Source: Tridacna crocea
Lineage: Eukaryota > Mollusca > Bivalvia > Cardiida > Cardiidae
DNA length: 64,000 nt
Direction: 5' to 3'
Assembly (NCBI GenBank): GCA_943736015.1
Contig: OX031061.1
Location: 11,541,290-11,605,289 of the forward strand
The position numbers and the translations under genes were made by a program. Positions 1 through 7,454 of the stretch are shown one piece after another; position 1 is the stretch's first letter; each line of letters opens with the position of its first letter. The notes beneath the pieces are model-generated. The model worked only from the letters and a program-made list of their open reading frames with translations, was not told where the DNA came from and did no database searches.

Positions 1-49
1 TATTTTTATGGCCTATTTTTTTAATTCTTCAAATGAAAACAAGATTTTT
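1..49. other. AT-rich lead-in of the unit
   Basis: T-rich stretch before the first recognisable subrepeat. It joins the 3' linker of the preceding unit without a break and carries the 6-bp deletion in units 15 and 28. No motif recognised. Confidence 0.6.
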
Positions 50-194
50 TTTCATCAGAAAAAGTTTCTGCAACAGCAAACAGTTGCTTCTGAATTCTAT
101 TTTTTTGAGCAGCGGTTAAACATAACATTGACTTTTGACACGCACGGTCACCAAAACTGACCCTGGTATGAAAACAGGGAAATGTTCGATTTAC
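50..194. repeat. Subrepeat a (most diverged)
   Basis: First of seven related subrepeats. Identified by GCAACAG at 70-76 followed by CAGTTGCTTCTGAA, which matches the start of subrepeat e with few changes. The rest, including the stretch around GACACGCACGGTCACC, aligns poorly to the others, so it is the oldest or least homogenised member. Its 3' part lies within the 126 bp missing from short units. Confidence 0.6.
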
Positions 195-349
195 CTTTCT
201 TTGATTTGTGCAACAGGTATCAGTTGCCTCCGAAAGTGTCTAAGTTGATTTTACGATTTCATGCGCAGCACGTAACCGTCTCATATGGGTGAGATAGTCA
301 TCGCAACCGAATCAATGGCCCTAGTGAGAGAAAACGAAAATAGAAAAAT
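195..349. repeat. Subrepeat b
   Basis: Starts with CTTTCTTTGATTTG, then GCAACAGG at 210 and CAGTTGCCTCCGAAAG. Its core reads CGCAGCACGTAACCGTC and it ends in an A-rich tract (331-347). The first half is deleted in short units. Confidence 0.75.
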
Positions 350-523
350 CCCTATATTTGACTTGAGAAACAGGTGTTGTCTGCTATGAAATGTCCCATA
401 AGTCGATTTTTTTCATGTTTTCGCAGATACGTAACTGGCACCTACGAGGCGGTAGTCAGCGTAAATGGGTTTGTCGTCACGGCATAAAGAGATTGGAGGA
501 AAAAAAAAAATAGAAATTTAGTT
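350..523. repeat. Subrepeat c
   Basis: Starts CCCTATATTTGACTTGAG. Core CAGATACGTAACTGGCACC, then GGCGGTAGTCAGCGTAAATG, then an A-tract at about 500-510. Closest to subrepeat d, which looks like a recent neighbouring duplicate. The site that is GAGAAAC or GACAAAC in different units lies near 365. Confidence 0.85.
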
Positions 524-704
524 CCCTATATTTGACTTGAGAAACAGGTGTCGTCTGCTATGAAATGTCCCGTAAGTCGATTTTTCATGTTTTCGCAGAT
601 ACGTAACCGGCACCCAGGAGACGGTAGTCAACGTAAATGGGTTTGTTGTCACGTACGATATATAGAGATTGGAGAAAAAAAAAAAAAATAAATAAAAGAT
701 TCAG
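524..704. repeat. Subrepeat d
   Basis: Near-copy of subrepeat c with core CAGATACGTAACCGGCACCC. Ends in a long, length-variable A-tract followed by AATAAATAAA. Units 2, 11, 12, 17, 18, 31 and 33-35 have a shorter A-run and one more AAAT. Confidence 0.85.
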
Positions 705-888
705 CTCTCTTTGTTTGACTTATGCAACAGGAAGCAGTTGCTACTGAAAGAGTCTTCAAGTCTTTTTTTAGCCACTTGTCACATCATTTTCTGGTGTTCT
801 CGCATGTGCGTAACTGGCATGTATGAAACGGTAGTCAATGTAACTGGGTTTCTTGTTGCGGTTTGAAGATATTAGAAAAATTATGCTT
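705..888. repeat. Subrepeat e
   Basis: Starts CTCTCTTTGTTTGACTTATG, then GCAACAGG at 724. Core CGCATGTGCGTAACTGGCAT, then ACGGTAGTCAATGTAACTGG. Ends ATTAGAAAAATTATGC rather than in a pure A-tract, a feature shared with f. Confidence 0.85.
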
Positions 889-1047
889 CAATTCCTTGCT
901 ACTGAAAGAGTTTTCAGTCTTTTTTTAGCCACTTGTCACATTGTTTTCTGTGCTTTTCGCATGTGCGTAACTGGCACGTATGAGACGGTAAGCAACGTAA
1001 CTGGGTTTCTTGTCGTGGTTTGAAGCGATTAGAAAAAATTACATTTC
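889..1047. repeat. Subrepeat f (5'-shortened)
   Basis: Closest to e, but lacks about 25 bp at its start and begins directly at CCTTGCTACTGAAAGAG. Core CGCATGTGCGTAACTGGCAC, then ACGGTAAGCAACGTAACTGG. Units 21 and 25 carry a GC-to-TT change in GGTAAGCAACG. Confidence 0.85.
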
Positions 1048-1230
1048 AGTTCCCTTTGTTTGATTTATGCAATAGGAAACAATTGCTACAGAAAGAGTTT
1101 CCAGTCTCTTTTTTAGCAACTTGTCACATTAATTTCTGTGTGTTTTTTTTACACTGTACATTGATCATTTTGGCTTCTATGAATTTGATGTGGCCCGAGT
1201 CAGAAAATCCAATTAAAGGGTAAAGGGCGG
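1048..1230. repeat. Subrepeat g (3' half diverged)
   Basis: Starts CCCTTTGTTTGATTTATGCA and follows subrepeat e through TTGCTACAGAAAGAG and CAACTTGTCACATTAATTTC. After the T-run at about 1144-1151 the similarity fades and the usual TAACTGG core is not recognisable. Confidence 0.7.
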
Positions 1231-1247
1231 GGGTGGGGGATCAAGGG
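1218..1247 (+). promoter_or_regulatory. G-quadruplex motif with embedded GC box
   Basis: Five G-runs (GGG, GGG, GGGGG, GGGGG, GGG) are separated by loops of 4, 1, 1 and 5 bases, which fits the canonical G3+N1-7 rule. GGGCGGGG at 1225-1232 is an Sp1/KLF-type GC box. The motif sits at the border between the subrepeats and the single-copy part and appears unchanged in the units I compared, unlike the unstable G-run downstream. Folding or binding is inferred. Confidence 0.6.
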
Positions 1248-1450
1248 TTTACTTTAAGGGAAGTAACTCTTGCAAGGGGCTTGAAAAGACCAAAACAAGG
1301 TCTTCTGCCACCTTGTTTTCTTGAAATTTGGCCCTTTTTCAGTGAAATCTGGCATATGTGGATGGTGCATGCCCGGCAGTTTGCCAAGGACTGCACAGAA
1401 GCCTTTAAAAAAGACTTTAAATCCACTTTTATGCCGTTTTTTGTTCACTG
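1231..1450. other. Single-copy core of the unit
   Basis: This stretch is not related to the subrepeats on either side. It contains a perfect 10-bp hairpin (1292-1319) and an NF-I-like pair of half sites (CCGGC, 5 bases, GCCAA; 1373-1387, the left half imperfect). An A-rich zone at 1407-1421 is followed by CATAAAAG on the minus strand (1434-1427), a possible TATA-like box for leftward transcription. No RNA gene was recognised. Short open frames on both strands cross it. Confidence 0.55.
1292..1319. repeat. Perfect 10-bp inverted repeat with 8-base loop
   Basis: AAAACAAGGT at 1292-1301 is the exact reverse complement of ACCTTGTTTT at 1310-1319, with loop CTTCTGCC. No arm change was noticed in other units. 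It could be a protein site or an RNA hairpin; function unknown. Confidence 0.8.
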
Positions 1451-1656
1451 TGATTGGATCGATATATAAGGGCGCCATTTTGAAGCCCTCTGATTGGCTG
1501 ACTGGGCCCATTTTGATTTCTCAAAGCCTTTCTGACTGCAAGACCGGGCCCATTTTGAATTTCTCACAGCCTCTCTGATTGGCTGTTGGCACCCATTCTC
1601 ATTTCCTAAAAGCTTCTGTGATTGGCTGATTTCACAGAGGGATGAGATTTGATTGG
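1451..1656 (-). promoter_or_regulatory. Cluster of inverted CCAAT (NF-Y-type) boxes in 43-bp short repeats
   Basis: TGATTGG occurs at 1451, 1491, 1576, 1619 and 1650, with a decayed TGACTGC at 1533. Steps are 40, 42, 43, 43 and 31 bp. On the minus strand the boxes at 1491 and 1576 read CAGCCAATCAGAG, matching the known NF-Y preference. The boxes lie in a short tandem repeat with cassette GGGCCCATTTTGA, a C/T-rich piece and CTGATTGGCTG. The 42-43 bp step is about four DNA helix turns, placing sites on one face. NF-Y boxes work in both orientations, so direction is uncertain. Confidence 0.65.
1463..1470 (+). promoter_or_regulatory. TATA-like box (TATATAAG)
   Basis: TATATAAG fits the TATA consensus on the plus strand and is followed by GGCGCC. 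Most CCAAT boxes lie downstream of it for rightward transcription, which is atypical. For leftward transcription they lie upstream, but the minus-strand reading TTATATATC is weaker. No start site can be assigned. Confidence 0.4.
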
Positions 1657-1661
1657 ATGAT

Positions 1662-1672
1662 GGGGGGGGGGG
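1662..1672 (+). repeat. Length-variable poly-G run
   Basis: Uninterrupted G-run just after the last CCAAT box, 11 G here and 8 to 12 G among units. It is far more variable than the surrounding sequence. Confidence 0.9.
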
Positions 1673-1748
1673 AGTATATGTTTATCCTTATTGACCCATT
1701 ACCATACAATGACGCCTTTTTTTAACACACATTAAAGAGAAGGCATTG
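1673..1748. other. Spacer between G-run and large hairpin
   Basis: Contains ATTAAA at 1731-1736, a common variant of the animal polyadenylation signal on the plus strand, and a T-run just before it. No GT-rich downstream element is evident, so a real poly(A) site is unproven. Confidence 0.4.
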
Positions 1749-1815
1749 GAAAATAATCTGAGAAAAGGAGACAATGCAGGTTACCAGCATTTTCTCCTTT
1801 TCCCACAATGTTTTC
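1749..1815. repeat. 67-bp near-palindrome (29-bp arms, 9-base loop)
   Basis: Left arm 1749-1777 and right arm 1787-1815 are complementary at 24 of 29 positions. The inner 16 bp (GAAAAGGAGACAATGC against GCATTTTCTCCTTTTC) has a single mismatch. The loop AGGTTACCA contains a small GGT-ACC palindrome. It is present in every complete unit. Known structures of this kind include 3' hairpins of Helitron-like elements, small-RNA precursors and cruciform-forming satellites; none can be chosen from sequence alone. Confidence 0.85.
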
Positions 1816-1864
1816 TACCCTATGAAAGAAAATTTTGATTATTAGTTATTCTTACATCTTACTG
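1816..1864. other. AT-rich linker at unit end
   Basis: Contains AATTTTGA at 1831-1838, which fits the Sm-site pattern but also arises easily by chance in AT-rich DNA. No snRNA structure precedes it apart from the near-palindrome. Nothing else recognised. Confidence 0.4.
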
Positions 1865-3727
1865 TATTTTTATGGCCTATTTTTTTAATTCTTCAAATGA
1901 AAACAAGATTTTTTTTCATCAGAAAAAGTTTCTGCAACAGCAAACAGTTGCTTCTGAATTCTATTTTTTTGAGCAGCGGTTAAACATAACATTGACTTTT
2001 GACACGCACGGTCACCAAAACTGACCCTGGTATGAAAACAGGGAAATGTTCGATTTACCTTTCTTTGATTTGTGCAACAGGTATCAGTTGCCTCCGAAAG
2101 TGTCTAAGTTGATTTTACGATTTCATGCGCAGCACGTAACCGTCTCATATGGGTGAGATAGTCATCGCAACCGAATCAATGGCCCTAGTGAGAGAAAACG
2201 AAAAAAGAAAAATCCCTATATTTGACTTGAGAAACAGGTGTTGTCTGCTATGAAATGTCCCATAAGTCGATTTTTTTCATGTTTTCGCAGATACGTAACT
2301 GGCACCTACGAGGCGGTAGTCAGCGTAAATGGGTTTGTCGTCACGGCATAAAGAGATTGGAGGAAAAAAAAAAATAGAAATTTAGTTCCCTATATTTGAC
2401 TTGAGAAACAGGTGTCGTCTGCTATGAAATGTCCCGTAAGTTGATTTTTCATGTTTTCGCAGATACGTAACCGGCACCCAGGAGACGGTAGTCAACGTAA
2501 ATGGGTTTGTTGTCACGTACGATATATAGAGATTGGAGAAAAAAAAAATAAATAAATAAAAGATTCAGCTCTCTTTGTTTGACTTATGCAACAGGAAGCA
2601 GTTGCTACTGAAAGAGTCTTCAAGTCTTTTTTTAGCCACTTGTCACATCATTTTCTGGTGTTCTCGCATGTGCGTAACTGGCATGTATGAAACGGTAGTC
2701 AATGTAACTGGGTTTCTTGTTGCGGTTTGAAGATATTAGAAAAATTATGCTTCAATTCCTTGCTACTGAAAGAGTTTTCAGTCTTTTTTTAGCCACTTGT
2801 CACATTGTTTTCTGTGCTTTTCGCATGTGCGTAACTGGCACGTATGAGACGGTAAGCAACGTAACTGGGTTTCTTGTCGTGGTTTGAAGCGATTAGAAAA
2901 AATTACATTTCAGTTCCCTTTGTTTGATTTATGCAATAGGAAACAATTGCTACAGAAAGAGTTTCCAGTCTCTTTTTTAGCAACTTGTCACATTAATTTC
3001 TGTGTGTTTTTTTTACACTGTACATTGATCATTTTGGCTTTTATGAATTTGATGTGGCCCGAGTCAGAAAATCCAATTAAAGGGTAAAGGGCGGGGGTGG
3101 GGGATCAAGGGTTTACTTTAAGGGAAGTAACTCTTGCAAGGGGCTTGAAAAGACCAAAACAAGGTCTTCTGCCACCTTGTTTTCTTGAAATTTGGCCCTT
3201 TTTCAGTGAAATCTGGCATATGTGGATGGTGCATGCCCGGCAGTTTGCCAAGGACTGCACAGAAGCCTTTAAAAAAGACTTTAAATCCACTTTTATGCCG
3301 TTTTTTGTTCACTGTGATTGGATCGATATATAAGGGCGCCATTTTGAAGCCCTCTGATTGGCTGACTGGGCCCATTTTGATTTCTCAAAGCCTTTCTGAC
3401 TGCAAGACCGGGCCCATTTTGAATTTCTCACAGCCTCTCTGATTGGCTGTTGGCACCCATTCTCATTTCCTAAAAGCTTCTGTGATTGGCTGATTTCACA
3501 GAGGGATGAGATTTGATTGGATGATGGGGGGGGGGAGTATATGTTTATCCTTATTGACCCATTACCATACAATGACGCCTTTTTTTAACACACATTAAAG
3601 AGAAGGCATTGGAAAATAATCTGAGAAAAGGAGACAATGCAGGTTACCAGCATTTTCTCCTTTTCCCACAATGTTTTCTACCCTATGAAAGAAAATTTTG
3701 ATTATTAGTTATTCTTACATCTTACTG
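1865..3727. repeat. Repeat unit 2 (long, 1863 bp)
   Basis: Complete long unit, G-run of 10. C-to-T at CpG 2442. T at 3041 (others C) is shared only with units 11 and 17. The A-tract near 2540 is of the form with an extra AAAT. Confidence 0.95.
1988..2113. repeat. 126-bp segment absent from short units (shown in unit 2)
   Basis: In long units TAAACAT is followed by this segment and then TTTACGATTTC. In units 5, 6, 7, 22, 23, 24 and 27 TAAACAT joins TTTACG directly. The sequence left of the break and the deleted segment both end in AT, so a two-base microhomology could have guided the deletion. An identical breakpoint in all seven short units implies one origin. Confidence 0.9.
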
Positions 3728-5590
3728 TATTTTTATGGCCTATTTTTTTAATTCTTCAAATGAAAACAAGATTTCTTTTCATCAGAAAAAGTTTCTGCAA
3801 CAGCAAACAGTTGCTTCTGAATTCTATTTTTTTGAGCAGCGGTTAAACATAACATTGACTTTTGACACGCACGGTCACCAAAACTGACCCTGGTATGAAA
3901 ACAGGGAAATGTTCGATTTACCTTTCTTTGATTTGTGCAACAGGTATCAGTTGCCTCCGAAAGTGTCTAAGTTGATTTTACGATTTCATGCGCAGCACGT
4001 AACCGTCTCATATGGGTGAGATAGTCATCGCAACCGAATCAATGGCCCTAGTGAGAGAAAACGAAAAAAGAAAAATCCCTATATTTGACTTGACAAACAG
4101 GTGTTGTCTGCTATGAAATGTCCCATAAGTCGATTTTTTTCATGTTTTCGCAGATACGTAACTGGCACCTACGAGGCGGTAGTCAGCGTAAATGGGTTTG
4201 TCGTCACGGCATCAAGAGATTGGAGGAAAAAAAAAAATAGAAATTTAGTTCCCTATATTTGACTTGAGAAACAGGTGTCGTCTGCTATGAAATGTCCCGT
4301 AAGTCGATTTTTCATGTTTTCGCAGATACGTAACCGGCACCCAGGAGACGGTAGTCAACGTAAATGGGTTTGTTGTCACGTACGATATATAGAGATTGGA
4401 GAAAAAAAAAAAAAATAAATAAAAGATTCAGCTCTCTTTGTTTGACTTATGCAACAGGAAGCAGTTGCTACTGAAAGAGTCTTCAAGTCTTTTTTTAGCC
4501 ACTTGTCACATCATTTTCTGGTGTTCTCGCATGTGCGTAACTGGCATGTATGAAACGGTAGTCAATGTAACTGGGTTTCTTGTTGCGGTTTGAAGATATT
4601 AGAAAAATTATGCTTCAATTCCTTGCTACTGAAAGAGTTTTCAGTCTTTTTTTAGCCACTTGTCACATTGTTTTCTGTGCTTTTCGCATGTGCGTAACTG
4701 GCACGTATGAGACGGTAAGCAACGTAACTGGGTTTCTTGTCGTGGTTTGAAGCGATTAGAAAAAATTACATTTCAGTTCCCTTTGTTTGATTTATGCAAT
4801 AGGAAACAATTGCTACAGAAAGAGTTTCCAGTCTCTTTTTTAGCAACTTGTCACATTAATTTCTGTGTGTTTTTTTTACACTGTACATTGATCATTTTGG
4901 CTTCTATGAATTTGATGTGGCCCGAGTCAGAAAATCCAATTAAAGGGTAAAGGGCGGGGGTGGGGGATCAAGGGTTTACTTTAAGGGAAGTAACTCTTGC
5001 AAGGGGCTTGAAAAGACCAAAACAAGGTCTTCTGCCACCTTGTTTTCTTGAAATTTGGCCCTTTTTCAGTGAAATCTGGCATATGTGGATGGTGCATGCC
5101 CGGCAGTTTGCCAAGGACTGCACAGAAGCCTTTAAAAAAGACTTTAAATCCACTTTTATGCCGTTTTTTGTTCACTGTGATTGGATCGATATATAAGGGC
5201 GCCATTTTGAAGCCCTCTGATTGGCTGACTGGGCCCATTTTGATTTCTCAAAGCCTTTCTGACTGCAAGACCGAGCCCATTTTGAATTTCTCACAGCCTC
5301 TCTGATTGGCTGTTGGCACCCATTCTCATTTCCTAAAAGCTTCTGTGATTGGCTGATTTCACAGAGGGATGAGATTTGATTGGATGATGGGGGGGGGGAG
5401 TATATGTTTATCCTTATTGACCCATTACCATACAATGACGCCTTTTTTTAACACACATTAAAGAGAAGGCATTGGAAAATAATCTGAGAAAAGGAGACAA
5501 TGCAGGTTACCAGCATTTTCTCCTTTTCCCACAATGTTTTCTACCCTATGAAAGAAAATTTTGATTATTAGTTATTCTTACATCTTACTG
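3728..5590. repeat. Repeat unit 3 (long, 1863 bp)
   Basis: Complete long unit, G-run of 10. C at 3775 interrupts a T-run and is shared only with units 12 and 18. C at 4094 (GACAAAC type). Private changes at 4213 (A to C) and 5274 (G to A). Confidence 0.95.
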
Positions 5591-7454
5591 TATTTTTATG
5601 GCCTATTTTTTTAATTCTTCAAATGAAAACAAGATTTTTTTTCATCAGAAAAAGTTTCTGCAACAGCAAACAGTTGCTTCTGAATTCTATTTTTTTGAGC
5701 AGCGGTTAAACATAACATTGACTTTTGACACGCACGGTCACCAAAACTGACCCTGGTATGAAAACAGGGAAATGTTCGATTTACCTTTCTTTGATTTGTG
5801 CAACAGGTATCAGTTGCCTCCGAAAGTGTCTAAGTTGATTTTACGATTTCATGCGCAGCACGTAACCGTCTCATATGGGTGAGATAGTCATCGCAACCGA
5901 ATCAATGGCCCTAGTGAGAGAAAACGAAAAAAGAAAAATCCCTATATTTGACTTGAGAAACAGGTGTTGTCTGCTATGAAATGTCCCATAAGTCGATTTT
6001 TTTCATGTTTTCGCAGATACGTAACTGGCACCTACGAGGCGGTAGTCAGCGTAAATGGGTTTGTCATCACGGCATAAAGAGATTGGAGGAAAAAAAAAAA
6101 ATAGAAATTTAGTTCCCTATATTTGACTTGAGAAACAGGTGTCGTCTGCTATGAAATGTCCCGTAAGTCGATTTTTCATGTTTTCGCAGATACGTAACCG
6201 GCACCCAGGAGACGGTAGTCAACGTAAATGGGTTTGTTGTCACGTACGATATATAGAGATTGGAGAAAAAAAAAAAAATAAATAAAAGATTCAGCTCTCT
6301 TTGTTTGACTTATGCAACAGGAAGCAGTTGCTACTGAAAGAGTCTTCAAGTCTTTTTTTAGCCACTTGTCACATCATTTTCTGGTGTTCTCGCATGTGCG
6401 TAACTGGCATGTATGAAACGGTAGTCAATGTAACTGGGTTTCTTGTTGCGGTTTGAAGATATTAGAAAAATTATGCTTCAATTCCTTGCTACTGAAAGAG
6501 TTTTCAGTCTTTTTTTAGCCACTTGTCACATTGTTTTCTGTGCTTTTCGCATGTGCGTAACTGGCACGTATGAGACGGTAAGCAACGTAACTGGGTTTCT
6601 TGTCGTGGTTTGAAGCGATTAGAAAAAATTACATTTCAGTTCCCTTTGTTTGATTTATGCAATAGGAAACAATTGCTACAGAAAGAGTTTCCAGTCTCTT
6701 TTTTAGCAACTTGTCACATTAATTTCTGTGTGTTTTTTTTACACTGTACATTGATCATTTTGGCTTCTATGAATTTGATGTGGCCCGAGTCAGAAAATCC
6801 AATTAAAGGGTAAAGGGCGGGGGTGGGGGATCAAGGGTTTACTTTAAGGGAAGTAACTCTTGCAAGGGGCTTGAAAAGACCAAAACAAGGTCTTCTGCCA
6901 CCTTGTTTTCTTGAAATTTGGCCCTTTTTCAGTGAAATCTGGCATATGTGGATGGTGCATGCCCGGCAGTTTGCCAAGGACTGCACAGAAGCCTTTAAAA
7001 AAGACTTTAAATCCACTTTTATGCCGTTTTTTGTTCACTGTGATTGGATCGATATATAAGGGCGCCATTTTGAAGCCCTCTGATTGGCTGACTGGGCCCA
7101 TTTTGATTTCTCAAAGCCTTTCTGACTGCAAGACCGGGCCCATTTTGAATTTCTCACAGCCTTTCTGATTGGCTGTTGTCACCCATTCTCATTTCCTAAA
7201 AGCTTCTGTGATTGGCTGATTTCACAGAGGGATGAGATTTGATTGGATGATGGGGGGGGGGGAGTATATGTTTATCCTTATTGACCCATTACCATACAAT
7301 GACGCCTTTTTTTAACACACATTAAAGAGAAGGCATTGGAAAATAATCTGAGAAAAGGAGACAATGCAGGTTACCAGCATTTTCTCCTTTTCCCACAATG
7401 TTTTCTACCCTATGAAAGAAAATTTTGATTATTAGTTATTCTTACATCTTACTG
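5591..7454. repeat. Repeat unit 4 (long, 1864 bp)
   Basis: Complete long unit, G-run of 11. G-to-A at CpG 6066, G-to-T at 7179. Carries T at 7163, the change that always precedes a short unit; unit 5 is short. Confidence 0.95.

Larger units (their letters stand above)
1..1864. repeat. Repeat unit 1 (long, 1864 bp); reference unit for the internal anatomy
   Basis: Complete long unit used as reference for the sub-features. The G-run at 1662-1672 has 11 G. Private change: T at 341 where other units have A. Confidence 0.95.

Noticed and set aside
184-200. Pol III B-box-like sequence (TGTTCGATTTA)
   Set aside because: Only a weak match to GGTTCGANTCC, no A box at a proper distance, and it is lost in short units.
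404-428. Splice-acceptor-like pyrimidine tract ending TTTTCGCAG in subrepeats c and d, and donor-like GGTAAGC in f
   Set aside because: No exon with coding potential on either side; the motifs recur because the subrepeats recur.
685-700. AATAAA polyadenylation signals after the A-tract of subrepeat d
   Set aside because: They arise from A-tract/AAAT slippage, vary in number among units, and no gene precedes them.
1020-1223. 67-codon plus-strand frame repeated in almost every unit
   Set aside because: Starts at TTG, not ATG, crosses diverged subrepeat g and has no recognisable domain. Its preservation follows from copy homogenisation; unit 29 breaks it with one extra T.
1233-1578. 78- and 85-codon plus-strand frames
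   Set aside because: They start at GTG and TTG, overlap each other and the minus-strand frames, and run through the CCAAT block. No family resemblance.
1831-1838. Sm-site-like AATTTTGA after the large hairpin
   Set aside because: No cap-proximal snRNA sequence or 3' stem around it; such an octamer is expected by chance in AT-rich DNA.
3309-3572. 87-codon minus-strand frame across the G-run
   Set aside because: Starts at TTG, and exists only when the G-run length keeps the frame open (10 G), so it comes and goes with slippage.
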